From Undaria pinnatifida (taxonomy: Eukaryota; Sar; Phaeophyceae; Laminariales; Alariaceae), in NCBI GenBank assembly GCA_012845835.1, contig JABAKD010000004.1:2122433-2186432 (forward strand): a stretch of DNA of 64,000 nucleotides. Direction: 5' to 3'. Every line of letters starts with the position of its first letter. The first letter of the stretch is position 1. The translations under genes and the position numbers were made by a program. The notes under the pieces are model-generated. The model was not told where the DNA came from. It searched no databases and worked only from the letters and a program-made list of their open reading frames with translations. Shown here piece by piece: positions 45,317-56,274 of this stretch.

Positions 45317-47448
45317 CGTAGGCCTCAACACGTGGGCAAGCGACCCGACCTTTCTGTCTCGAGGAGGCCCTGCGCCCCTGGGCCCGCGAGATGTGCAGGG
45401 TGTCTGGGTTCCTTCGATCTATCGTCCACACGCCGGAAACAAATCAGATTCGCAGGGGTTGGTGTGTCGCACTGCTCTGGCATGGTCGGAAAAAACACGA
45501 ACTTGTCGTATTCACATCATAGCAGATAGAGCTCTGTATATTTCGGTCCATCGTGGGGCTCGACAGCTAGCGGGGAACAAGTAATGCGCACGAGGCCCCG
45601 CCCTCTCTCCACGAGCGCAAGACGGCGAGACGCGAATCCGGCCACCCGCCTTCCTTTCTCTCATCCTTCTACACACCCACGCCTAGGTGTTGAGCTGCCC
45701 GGCTCGCGGACTGTGCTGTTGTACCCTCTTGCTGCTGAGCACGCCTGATTTGGTCTGATGTTTCTAATTCCCTCTCAGCACTAGTCTGTGCTTGTGTAGT
45801 GGCTGTGAGCGTTGCCCTCTGGATGCGCCGAGGTGAGGTTTGCCCAGTTGGTGGGTTCGACATTCCCTGGAAATTTGGCGTGTTCGTGACTTATTTCGGC
45901 ACGAAAACGTTCACGGTCTGGATTACAGCAATTTTACCTGACACATTTTACTCGTTCGACAAACGCCGCAACCAAGCGGTATATCGTGGAACTGGAGTCC
46001 GTGCGCCGAAAAAAAGATGTTGGTTTGATGCGGGGACAGTGGCTGTTTTTGTTCCCCTTTATATCGTACAATGGCGTACAAGCCATAAACGTAAGTTTGA
46101 AGGGTCTTTGTATTTTTGGTCAAATAAATATGTTTTTTTGGTCAGACATGCAGACACCTGGAGTTTGAGTTTCATCACAAAGAAACTCAGCCAACGGAGG
46201 AGAAAAAAAAAAAAAAATTAGAGAACCTCAGAAAACCACCTGGGGGATAAATATATATACGCCGCGCAACCCACTGGTCTGCGCGATCAATAATACGCCA
46301 GGAAGACGACCGAAAAGTATTCCCGCCAATGTCCACGCCGGTCGTTCGATTCAGACCGGTGAAAATTTGCACGTCTCCTATGTGCCGTCGCAAAGACCTC
46401 ACTTGTCGGGGTGGGGGGGCGGGGGGTTGCTGCTTTGCCCGATTTTTCGTCAATAAATATTTTTTTGGAAATTTGCACCTTAGGCCAACATATTTTCGTC
46501 CAAAAAAAAAAATGATAACCAAAGTAAGGCCATATAGAACATATGCGCAAAATGTCAGGGTCTAGACTATCTCTCGAAAACAGCGAGGACATTTAAACTT
46601 TTGTGCGAAAGAAATGCGAAAGATACGTTATTTCCTTTGAATGGCTTGGTTTTAGTGAAAGACCCAGTTTTTTCGTTAAATTACGCCTGATATTGAACAT
46701 GCCTAGCAGGTCAGGTCTTCGGCGTTTTTTGATAGAAAAAATCTACAGACCTGATTCGGAGTACCTCCAACCGGATCGTGCAACATGCGGCGCAATCGTT
46801 TTTTTCTCCGTTTGGAAAAAGCCTGAATATATTGTTGAAAAATGAAGACCTTTCATTGGTCGATGCGAGTTTCGCTCCTAGAGACAGCCCGAGGCCGTTG
46901 TAAAATAAAATAGTCATATGCCACCCTCTTACCCCCTTACACTGGTCATGGGGGTCAGTATGGTACCAAACGTTCACCCTCGGACTAGATTTTGCGAGCG
47001 GCATTAGTCTAGTGGGGCAGAGAATGCCCACCGTTCAACTTGAATCAGCTCGAACTTTAGAAGCAGAATTCCTTGATTCGACGATGCGAAGCACAGCGAG
47101 CGCACAGGCCTGGGGCCACCACCGCTCCGTCGTTACGACTAAGGCTCAACCGGACGACATTATTTGACGATTGATTAACAATACGCGAGACGTGCACAGG
47201 CAATGAATGATCAGGTGCAACGTTAAGGACTAATCTATCAAGGATAGGGCCGTCTCTTGGTTGGTTGTCAAAACCTGGAAGAGACTGCAGAGTACAGTGC
47301 GTACACGACCTTTAAAAGTCCATATGATACCGCGGAATTCCAGCGTGGGCTTCTCCACTTTGTTCTTTTTACGGAAAGTGTGGAAAGCGTTTTGTAGTGT
47401 TTATTTCAGTAATAGTTAGGGTCAGGCAAGATTTGGTCGACGAACGTA
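45317..47448. other. Unique sequence without supported gene
   Basis: A 140-codon plus-strand frame (45799-46221), ending in a Lys/Arg-rich run from an A-tract, is the longest. Nothing else indicates coding. Short A/T-rich tracts occur at 46201-46260 and 46500. Confidence 0.4.
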
Positions 47449-47630
47449 CGGACGGACGGACGGACGGACGGACGGACGGACGGACGGACGGACGGACGGA
47501 CGGACGGACCGACGGACCGACGGACCGACGGACCGACGGACCGACGGACCGACGGACCGACGGACGGACAGACCGACGGACGGACGGACGGACCGACGGA
47601 CGGACGGACGGACCGACGGACGGACGGACA
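47449..47630. repeat. CGGA/CCGA tetranucleotide microsatellite
   Basis: About 180 bp of CGGA repeats with blocks of CGGACCGA. Translations of this region (RTDG or RPSV repeats) are artefacts of the microsatellite. Confidence 0.95.
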
Positions 47631-48515
47631 CATTTGGATTTTCCTCGACAAACTACCCCTCCAAAACTGGGGAAACGGTGGTGACAGCGGGTGCGATGCG
47701 TCGATGCAAGTGCCGACAGCTCAACACTTAAAAGAGAGATTGCGACACACAACGAAAACGCATTTACATAAAGCTGCAAATCAATAAGATTGCTAACGCC
47801 CCCCAGACTCGAAACCACAACCGATAATTTGATACGTGGAATGCGCCAACCTGTATTTGCGACATGGAATGATGTTGACTAGTCTAATCCCGGCGGTCCG
47901 ACGGGTATAAACTCAAGTACCAGAGGACCCACTAAGCTCGATTTCGGCTGCGTTGCTCCATACAACCACTACCGAAAACTGCTGACGTACACCAGTGCTA
48001 AAACCGCACAATTGCGGTGCCTCCCCTTCGGTGTGGATTGCCCACAAAAACATCTAACCGCGGCAAAATAAACCCCCCAACACCAAGACGCGACCAATAA
48101 GCATACTTTTGGTTGTAGAAAACAGCAGCCAACGCGGAGCAGCCGTCACCATGACAAGAAAAACAAAAGCCATCGCATTTCTTCCAAAAGGGCAGGACCG
48201 TACCCGAAACAGGACCAACCTTCTAAAGAGACTGCCCACGTACTGTACATGCTTCAAGAATAAGCTGGACACGCTCCAACACAATACAAAACGCCTCCAG
48301 AAAAAACAAATCAGGAAACAAGGGCAAAAAAAACGGTCGAATCACAGCACCAGGCACGCAAGTATTTCGCCCGGCCAATTACACGCCCCACAACCATACG
48401 CACCCACTGTATAATACAAATTTGAAAGCAATAGTCATGTACGTAGATTAGTCTATATGACTAGCTCGTCAAACTAGGCACGACCAATGAAATCGTCACA
48501 GACTGCATGAATAGG

Positions 48516-48623
48516 TCATCTTCTAGCTCTTGGCCCGGGCTGGCTGGATGTCGCTGAGTCTGTCCAGGAGGAAAGCTCGACCACTTCTTCGCCACTGACG
48601 GCGGACACGTCGTAGCCGCTCGT
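48516..48623 (-). CDS. Last-exon candidate with branch point and acceptor
   Basis: Upstream on the minus strand is a textbook acceptor: TTTTGCTCTAACCGCACAG, with CTAAC as a possible branch point. Then 35 codons and a stop follow: TSGYDVSAVSGEEVVELSSW and TDSATSSQPGPRARR. Acidic, Ser-rich C-terminal style. It could end the gene whose first exon is at 50869-50979, but the intermediate exons were not established. Confidence 0.3.
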   Translation of the reverse strand, partial: TSGYDVSAVSGEEVVELSSWTDSATSSQPGPRARR

Positions 48624-50208
48624 CTGTGCGGTTAGAGCAAAAGGGGCAAGATTAGGTCAGGTCAGCAACGCACAGCTGCGGTTATGTGCAGCATTTTGTT
48701 TTATCTTTCCCCAACGTTCTCTTCCACTCCAGAGCTATTGCCCCCTGACCACAGCCTAGATTGCGGAGACGAGTCAGCGCGATAACAACAACAACAACAG
48801 AGCACGTATCACCCAGTGGGTACGTAGACAGCCAAGACACCCCGCGGGGTGGGGGTGCTTGGCATTTCGCAACCATGTACAAAGTAGGTTTAAACGAGGC
48901 ACCAGCATACCGCAACAATGGGCCAGGTGGGTGAGCATAACCCTCCCCTACCTTGCTGGCAAAGTCTCACAAGGCATGTAGAACGGTGGAGCAGTGGAGG
49001 ATGCCCCACACCTCGCGCAGCCATCCGTTGTCTAACCCCTTAGGCGACGGTCGGGGTAGGGTTAGGGAATGGCGCGTGGACCATGGCCTGTCGCTCCGTG
49101 TCTACACCGCACTGCTGTAGTGTCGCACGAGTCGTGCACAATGTTAACCTCGTATCAGGTACCTCGTACAAGGGAAGGGCTTGGTCACCTACGCCAGGCG
49201 TGTGTATCTACACCAAGCAATCAAAACAGGTCAAACTAGGAGTCTAGCCGTGACGGGCCTTTTTACCGAGTATCCATCATAACTATGCTAAGCAGCAGTG
49301 CTCGTTGCGCCCGGCCCGATCCTGCGTGAACGACCGAAATCACCTCCAAAAAACCCAAAAACTAGCAACACTACCGCCGATCCGTGATTGATTACCCTAA
49401 GCTCCTGAGGCGGCATCGGCCATCAAGACACTTCGAAAACGGGACTCAATCTCCAGCATATTACAGCCGTATCGGTTTTACACCAGTCTAGAGTTGTATT
49501 CCGGGACGAAGGAAAAAAAGAAAAAGGCGCGCCACGGTACTAACCCGAAAAAAAAAAAAAAAAGAACGATGGCAGGGCACGCGCATTTCCAGCATTGTCG
49601 CAAAGCGTTCTTCCATAACAGACGAAGGTCACGGCAAGGGGGGTGACCCCGCTTTCCTTCCGAGCAGCGTAGCCAAAATAAAGTACTAAAAATCACACAA
49701 AAGATGAACACTTGCAAACCAGTAAGATGGTGACTCGTGCGAGTGGACCCGAGCTTACAAGCGTCTCGCCACAAAACGAGAAACGGGCAGGGGATAAGTA
49801 CGATACGGGCCATCTTAAACGACTAAAAAAAAGAAATCAATTTTGGAGAAAATATCAAATCAATGTTTGTATTTGATTGGTTTAGAAACCCAACATCACT
49901 GAAGCATTCGATTCCAGGGTAAATGAAATTTGAATTGAACGAAAAAATTGGAAATTTGTTTAAAGACAATCTTGGGGGGGGAAATCGAAGTCCAATTTGG
50001 AAGCTGGCCCAACTTGACGTGGCATGTTCGCGGTCGGACACGGTCGCATGACACACCCGACGCAGCCTGGCGAATTTTTTGGTCGCGTCGACATCCACAA
50101 TCGAGGCCATGAAACGCGAACCTCAACGAGAGGCGACCGGGACAATAGCCGCGCCCACGTCTTCAGACCATAGCACATCGTATCCCGCCGGTGGCGCCTC
50201 AAAAAACA

Positions 50209-50400
50209 TCATGGCGGTCGCGATCCCGACCTTTTCAACCACCGCGCTCGGCCAAGCTGCACGAAAACCGACCCAACGACCAAAAAACACCGGTATTCCC
50301 TCAAGAGTTCGAAAGCTTCATCGCCGTCGCTGCTCCGCACGCGGCGTTTTGAGGCTCCCTCCGCCCACTCACGAGACCCTACGGGTGATAGTTGCCTAGC
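50209..50400 (-). CDS. Second-exon candidate, continues the 50979 start in frame
   Basis: After a pyrimidine-containing acceptor (CCTTTCGTGTGGCGGCCCAG, ending at 50401) the phase-0 frame stays open for 63 codons to TGA at 50209-50211: ARQLSPVGSREWAEGASK, RRVRSSDGDEAFELLREY and RCFLVVGSVFVQLGRARW. Joined to the 50869-50979 exon it would give a protein of about 100 residues with a 468-bp AT-rich intron. A donor inside this stretch and further exons are also possible, because the frame just beyond the stop (reading EAPPAGYDVLWSEDVGAA) again looks protein-like. Confidence 0.3.
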   Translation of the reverse strand, partial: ARQLSPVGSREWAEGASKRRVRSSDGDEAFELLREYRCFLVVGSVFVQLGRARWLKRSGSRPP

Positions 50401-50868
50401 CTGGGCCGCCACACGAAAGGAGAGGCTGAGGGCGGCGCGCACGCGCGGACACAAGCCGTTGCTCTTGTCTACTCTCGTCGGTGTTCGTCAGTAGGGTATT
50501 GTGTGACTTGCTACGTTATTCCGATTTCCCACATGTTCGTAGAACAATGCGGCCTTCCCTCGATAAAAAGCAAATCACTTTTTTTCGAGAAATCAAATCC
50601 AAATTTGACAATATTTTTCCTACTCGGACTTTTTCTAATTATTAAAACTGGCCCTAAGCAAAAATACATACATGTAATAGTAAAAAGACAAAAGCGTAAG
50701 GAGCGCCCAAACGTTAGAGATGTGCCCGTGAACAAGGAATGGGAACGGTGCCTCGTCTCCAAGGGAATGCCCGGTCAGCGGCCAAATGACAAAGGCAAAG
50801 AAACTAATGAGTAGGCCCTCGCCCCTCCGTAGCCTGTAATGTAGACTTGGTCTAGTCACTCTTCTTAC

Positions 50869-50979
50869 CTCCCCTGGTGGGCGTACGCGGTCACTTCCTC
50901 TTCGCGTTTCCCGGTTGCCGCGTGCTGCTTGAGGTTGAGGAACACCTGCCGACCTAGGCGGACCAGACGCCGCCGCCAT
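50869..50979 (-). CDS. First-exon candidate with consensus donor
   Basis: ATG at 50979 opens 37 codons (MAAASGPPRSAGVPQPQ, then AARGNRETRRGSDRVRPPGE) that end exactly at GAG before GTAAGAAG, a consensus 5' splice site, in phase 0. The peptide is Pro/Arg-rich and disordered-looking. A compatible phase-0 acceptor lies at 50401. No family recognised. Confidence 0.4.
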
Positions 50980-52270
50980 CCTAGCCCGCTCTTTGTTTAC
51001 CGCCGCTAAAGCTGTCGCCTACTCCGTGGCAGAGGGGAGTATCGGTGGGGGATAGGGGTCGCGCATGTTAGGCTATCGCACCGTCTAGCAACCAGCGCAA
51101 GCTGAAGCTTCCGTCTGCTCTCCGGCAGAGGGGTGTAGCGGTGGGGGGCAGGGGATGCGCATTTAAGGCCACGTTACGGTTTAGTGGCGCGACTAGTAAC
51201 TTATACCTGTAATTATCAACAAACCCCCTTTGCTCATCGAGAGTGGAAATCTGTCCAAAACGACTGACAATCACGGCATCCACCACGCCAACCAGCCAGG
51301 GCCGCTGGGAAAAGGCGAAGTGTCCGAACCATACTTTTTTTGAGCTGTGCGACACGCGTGCAGCTTAAGTCACTCTCAAAACTGCTGAACGCTCTTCCTA
51401 GACTCTTGATCAGGTCGCAATCGTCATCTGATTGGTCGCTATATAATGCCCAGAAAGGGCTCCAAGGGGGAAAAAGTTACGGGACTAAACGGATCTACAT
51501 GGGGGGGGGGGGGTTAACAGCCCAACAGCGCGTGACAGTTTGTGCGGGCCCACAGGGTGCGAAAACTAAACGGCGGCAGTACGTGACAGTTCGCGCTCGT
51601 ACCAAGTCGTACTCGTAACTAAGGTTATAAATACCTCGATCACGCGCATCACCATGCATGAATTACCCATACATGGCGTCATCCCCGATACTCCTCAGCC
51701 CACGGGCTGGCCGGGATTTGACCCCGACATGTTGGGGAAAATTGCTTGGAGTTAGTCAGGGCTATGTTCCAGATGTAAAATAGTTAGTATCATACGAAAT
51801 ATTAGCAGTATCACGCAAGGTCGGGAGCAGGGTCCACGACTGCTCAGGAGTAAAAACGACGAGAGAGCAAAGCCATTGGTTCGGCAGTTCTTCCGGTGGC
51901 AACCGGGCAAAAAACAATCAACATACTTCATACGTATACCAAATACGTCGGCTGTGAGTTCGACAAACTTAGAGCCGCTACTCACGTTTGCAAGCTGCGT
52001 GATGCACCTGGCCGCTCGCGTTTACAGATGGGTCATTCTATAAATGTGTACAATTTGTTTCCTATGGAGGCTACCAGGGTGAACATCAACAACGAAACTG
52101 TGTAAGCAGTTGTTCCTCCGGTGGCACCTGGCAAACAAAAAAAACAATAGCATATCATACCTGGTACTCGTTTCTTCATTGACAGAGCGAGTTGGCAATA
52201 ATCGAAGCACAAAAACATCAACACACAACGAAAAACACAAAAAATGAAAATCGACGAGCAGCGGCCATGC
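50980..52270. other. No supported gene
   Basis: Unique sequence with a poly-G run at 51502-51514. A fragment at 51931-52010 (CGTCGGCTGTGAGTTCGACA, then TTGCAAGCTGCG) is related in reverse to 54482-54555. Confidence 0.4.
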
Positions 52271-52279
52271 TGAGATGAA

Positions 52280-52500
52280 CTTTATGCGCGAGAAAAAGCA
52301 ACGCATGTACCAGGGGGGAGGAGAGACTATGCCTTTGCCCGCGGCTTGTTCACATGGTCGTCGAGGGAAAAACCTAACGTGCGCGCGAGAAAAATCAAGG
52401 CATGTACCAGGGGGAAGAGGCAATGGCTGTGCCCGCGGCTTGTTCACAAGGTCGCCGAGCGAAAAACCTCAAGCGAGTCGAGCTGGCACGTAAAAGTGAT
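52280..52500 (+). mobile_element. SINE 3' part with a 97-bp tandem duplication
   Basis: GCATGTACCAGGGGG starts copies at 52303 and 52400. Both continue with GCCCGCGGCTTGTTCACA and GGTCGTCGAGGG or GGTCGCCGAGCG, and the last ends GTCGAGCTGGCACGTAAAAG. That end is shared with the SINE copies at 60-61 kb. Confidence 0.55.
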
Positions 52501-53334
52501 GAGCGATTTCCCAGAATACATCAGAGCCGTTGATTGGATGTATTTGAACATGCGTGAAGGTTGGGACACCTACTGCCTGATAAAAAACTGCAGCGCACAT
52601 GTAAACGGTGTGCTCGCACAATAACTATTCCCTTTCCTGGTGTATCATGCCTGGTGCACAACAAAGATTGAACACGGTTGTATCATCGCCAAGAGTCCGT
52701 ACACCAGTACACTACATCGCTGTCGATTTTTTTGTGCGAGGTACAGCCGCACTGCTGTCGGCCTTGCCGTAGACTACAGCAGCAGGCTACAACAGTAGAC
52801 TGCTGTGCGTGACAGCAGCTGTACAGGGTGCTGTTGCTGCAGTCTGATCGTTCGTCTGACACCAGCAAAACTGCATATTTTCGCTCAACGAACATGGCAT
52901 TCCGTGGTACTACAGTTTGTACTCGAATCGGACGACAGACTACCCGTACAGCACCCAGTACCAGTACCAGTCCAACAGAGCAACTGTACAACTGTATGCT
53001 GCACTACTGCTCGTACTGCAGCTGCTGTTGTGCCTGGTGTATACGAGTGTCGTCAGAGTACCAGCACATTACAGGATAACCTATTAATAAGAAGAAACAG
53101 GATAATAAGAAGGGCGGGCGAATATATACGGGGGTACAGCATGGCACCTAATCATAAACAGTATACCAAGAAGGGAAGGCCGACAATATACAGGGATACA
53201 AGAAACCTTGGAGCCGTTGTACTGAAGTTGGTGGATAACGCACCTTATCTCAAATAAAAGACACTCAGCCTGGGCCAATACCTCTTATTATCAGTAGTAG
53301 GTGTCCTATACTGTACTATAGTCATTGGCATTCG

Positions 53335-54310
53335 GTCAATGACTCCAGAGTACCAGCCACTTCGAATAACTCAGTCCCAAGGCTGCCAGGAGTTGAAACG
53401 ATTGAGTACTCACGAGTCTCAAGACTACCAGGAGTTGAAACGGTTGAGTACTCACGAGTCTCGAGGCAACCAGGAGCGGAAAAGGCTGAATACTCGCAGG
53501 TACCAAGGGTACAAGGACCTGCAATGACTGAGCACTCGCGAGTCCCAAGAGTACCAATAGCTGGAGCGACTGTGTACTCGCGAGTCCCAACAGTATCAAA
53601 AGCTGAAACGACTGCATACTCGCGAGTCTGAAGAGTATCAAAAGCTACAATGACTGCATAATCGCGCGTCCCAAGAGTACCCAAAAGCTAAATTACTGAA
53701 TACTCGCGAGTCCCAAGCGTAACAAAAGCTGAAATGACTTGATTACTCGCGAATCCCCCAATACCATCAAGAACTGAAACGACCACGTACTCGAGAGTCC
53801 CAGGAGCACCAACCGCTGAAATGACCGCGTAATCGCGTGTCCGAAGAGTACCAAAAGCTGGATAACTGAGTACTCTCGAGTCCCAAGAGTACCAACAAAG
53901 GCTGAAAGGACCGAATACTCCCGAGACCCGTGCAGCAGCACCAAAAGCTGAAACGGCTGGGTACTCGCGAGCCCCAAGAGTACCACAGCCGAAATGACTA
54001 AATACTTGCGAGTCCCAAGGGTACCGAAAGCTGAAATGACTGAGTGCTCGCGAGTATCAACGATTGAAATAATCGTGCACTCGCGCGTCCCACGAGCACC
54101 AAAAGCCGATACGGCCGAACACTCGCGATTCCCAAGAGTACAAAAAAATGCTGAAATGAATGAGTACTCCCAAGTCTCAAGAGTATCAAAAGCCGAAAAA
54201 GCGGGGTACTCGCGAGTCCCAAGAGTATCAAAAGCTGAAATGACTGAACACTCTGGCGATTCCCGAAAGTACCAAAAGCTTAAATGCCTGGTACTCGCCG
54301 GTATCATGCT
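53335..54310 (-). repeat. 42-bp tandem array centred on ACTCGCGAGT, open on the minus strand
   Basis: About 22 degenerate copies of a 42-bp unit, each holding GAGTACTCGCGAGTCCCAAG, then AGTACCAAAAGCTGAAATGA. The core ACTCGCGAGT is a perfect palindrome. Spacings checked at the left end are exactly 42 bp. Because 42 is a multiple of three, the minus strand reads as two long frames (54307-53693 and 53684-53322) of a 14-residue repeat, SAFDTLGTREYSVI. The two frames are separated by a stop or frameshift near 53690. A protein product is possible but not shown. Confidence 0.75.
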
Positions 54311-54652
54311 GGGGGTACTCGGACGACCTCTGGCATACTCTGGTACAAGGCGAACAGCAATAGGGTGCCAGTTGCCAGTACGAGTACTCGTCTTAGCTTC
54401 GCTGTGATGTCACACTGAATTTGTATGGCACGAGTAAAACCCGTAGGAAGGTTTTGTACCAATACCATGACCAGGCCCGTGAAACGCAGCTTGCAAAGAT
54501 GAGTATTGACCCGAAATTCGTCGAACTCACGGCTGACGTCCTTAAAATATTTAATTAACAACAAATACCCGTCGCGTTACGTACGTACACCCAGCTTACG
54601 TATTTAAACGATAACATATCATACCTGGTATGTAAACTCTCACACATCTCAC

Positions 54653-54937
54653 CCGAAAGGTCATCCAGCTCCTTTTCATGAAGCAAACCGCAGTTAGCGG
54701 CACCACGGTCGGAAGGAAAAAGCCACAGGCAATCGCAAGGGTCCACTCCCGGTACAGGATGAACATCACTGCAGAGCGAACTAGGTAGACGCCTGAGGTT
54801 GGGACGAGCCCGACCCCCCTGGAGCAGGCGATGTCTAGGGTTGCTGTAAGGAAGAACAAAGCCCATTCAGGCCATTTGAGTTGCTGTTGAGGCAGGCTAG
54901 CGGTTCTAGGGACCGTGGAGGCTCTCCCCCCTGCCAT
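54653..54937 (-). CDS. Putative membrane-protein exon, divergent from the G-patch gene
   Basis: A 95-codon minus-strand open stretch from ATG at 54937 to a canonical splice donor (CGG followed by GTGAGATG) at 54652-54651. The peptide starts MAGGRAS and then contains hydrophobic runs such as WALFFLTATLDIACS, VYLVRSAVMFILY and LAIACGFFLPTVVPLTAVCF, separated by a short charged loop (REW). That pattern suggests two or three membrane spans. The exon could instead be internal, since GATGGCAG just inside it could act as an acceptor. Downstream exons are not recognised; the 42-bp tandem array begins about 350 bp further on. No family is recognised. It probably shares a bidirectional promoter region (54938-55234) with the G-patch gene. 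Confidence 0.45.
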
Positions 54938-55234
54938 CGGGACGGTGGTGAGGAAGACAGCGCAAGAAGTTTCACTGCGCGCACTGCTGCAAGCAGCTGG
55001 CTGTAGGCTGCTGGTATCGTGAATCGTGCTGTTGATCAGGTTGGTATATGATTCCTAAGGTTTTTTTAGACTTCGCAGGCGTTGCGGGTCGGGGATGGCG
55101 TGTTCACTTCGACGTGCACGCAAGCCGCGCGACGCAGGAGGCCCAGCACAAAGAGGTCTCGCTAGTGGGCCGGAGTAACGCGTTCTTCGATAGCTTCCCT
55201 TCTCCTTAGCGTCGCCTTCTAGGCGCACCCTACC
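54938..55234. promoter_or_regulatory. Intergenic region between two divergent genes
   Basis: About 300 bp separates the ATG of the minus-strand membrane-like exon from the ATG of the plus-strand G-patch gene. It must hold the 5' UTR and promoter of the latter. The last 30 bp before the plus ATG are pyrimidine-rich (CTTCCCTTCTCCTTAG). I see no convincing TATA box. The assignment rests on position only. Confidence 0.35.
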
Positions 55235-56134
55235 ATGGCGAGCTCGAAGCCCAAGAAGGGCTTCTCTATGTCTCTGAGCAAGACGAAACTACCATCCTCC
55301 GGTGCCGTGGTACGAGCTGACAGGGAACGCCCTCGTCCCCAGTCTTCCTCGATCGGGCAACGGGATGGAGAGGAGGACGAAGCAGTGCCTAAGCGGGACT
55401 ACGTGACCGGTATTGGAGGGGGCAAAGTGGTGACCAAGGAGGTGGTTGTCGAACGTGCCCCCCGCGTCATCGCACTAGCCACTAACCCCTGGGCGGAGAA
55501 GACTACTAACGGGGATTCTCGTGGAGAAATACCCAACTCCGCACCTTCTGCTGCGGGCGGTGCCAGCGACGCCTTTGCTCCACCACGGCAATCACTAGCA
55601 GCAACAGCACGACCAGTATCAGCACAGAATGATAAGTCTCTTGATGAGTTGGCAGCGGAAGCCATTGCCCGAGAATCCCGTGACGTGGGCAGGGGACGCA
55701 ACGCGGGCGATCGCGACGGCCTGGGCCTTGACTCCGACAGGGTCATCAGCATGGCGGCGCAACCAGGCAACAGCAGCAGCGGCGGTGGCGCTAGCGGCGA
55801 GGCCTCGACCACCACCACCTCAGGCAATAGAACCGGGTTGCTGGCGCTTAACATGATCCCGGGGCTAGCGGACGTCGAAGGAGAGGACGCCAAGTTTAAG
55901 CACGACTTGGGGTACCGGGCGGAGGACGTCAGCGCCCGGAGCATGGCCTATGTGGATGTCCCTGTGCACGAGTTCGGCGCGGCGCTGCTTCGCGGAATGG
56001 GGTGGGCTGGGCCGGGCGGGAACGAGGAAGGTGCTGGGGGAAGGGGGACTGTGGCAGACTTGGTGAAGGACGTGGAGCCTCGCCACCATAGGCTAGGACT
56101 GGGGGCTCAGCCAAAGCCGCCGGAAGAGGTGTGA
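55235..56134 (+). CDS. Spp2/GPKOW/MOS2-type G-patch splicing factor
   Basis: Single uninterrupted 299-aa frame starting at ATG (context CCATGG) and ending in TGA. In the Spp2/GPKOW/MOS2 family the G-patch-like region binds and activates the spliceosomal DEAH helicase Prp2/DHX16; the site of action would be the nuclear spliceosome. Visible marks are a basic, serine-rich N-terminus (residues 4-22, GFSMSLSK), a DYVTGIGGGK motif at 55-64, a low-complexity Ala/Ser/Gly middle (about 100-200), a FKHDLGYRAEDVS stretch at 221-233, the signature YVDVPVHEFG plus LLRGMGW at 239-257, and RLGLGAQPKPP at 286-295. The frame stops soon after, so the KOW domains of GPKOW and MOS2 are absent and the protein is closer in layout to yeast Spp2. 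High GC at third positions supports coding. It lies head to head with the minus-strand exon at 54653-54937, about 300 bp away. Family call confident; absence of further introns is inferred from the open frame. Confidence 0.88.
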   Translation: MASSKPKKGFSMSLSKTKLPSSGAVVRADRERPRPQSSSIGQRDGEEDEAVPKRDYVTGIGGGKVVTKEVVVERAPRVIALATNPWAEKTTNGDSRGEIPNSAPSAAGGASDAFAPPRQSLAATARPVSAQNDKSLDELAAEAIARESRDVGRGRNAGDRDGLGLDSDRVISMAAQPGNSSSGGGASGEASTTTTSGNRTGLLALNMIPGLADVEGEDAKFKHDLGYRAEDVSARSMAYVDVPVHEFGAALLRGMGWAGPGGNEEGAGGRGTVADLVKDVEPRHHRLGLGAQPKPPEEV

Positions 56135-56274
56135 TGTGTTGCTGTTGTTGCGGTATGTATCGGTGAAATAGAATAGATGCCTTGCTGTGGTATGTTGTTA
56201 TGTGCTCCGTGAGCCTCTTTCAGTCTGGTTCTCGGCAGGTGCGTGTACACTTGTCGACGGCAGTAATATCATGG

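Noticed and set aside
47369-47818. Open frames of RTDG or RPSV repeats on both strands
   Set aside because: Pure CGGA/CCGA tetranucleotide repeat; openness follows from the repeat having no stop in any phase used.
53335-54310. CRISPR array
   Set aside because: The 42-bp units are contiguous and degenerate without unique spacers, and the sequence context is eukaryotic.
55399-55944. 181-codon minus-strand frame opposite the G-patch gene
   Set aside because: Shadow frame of a GC-rich coding sequence; the plus strand carries the conserved family motifs.
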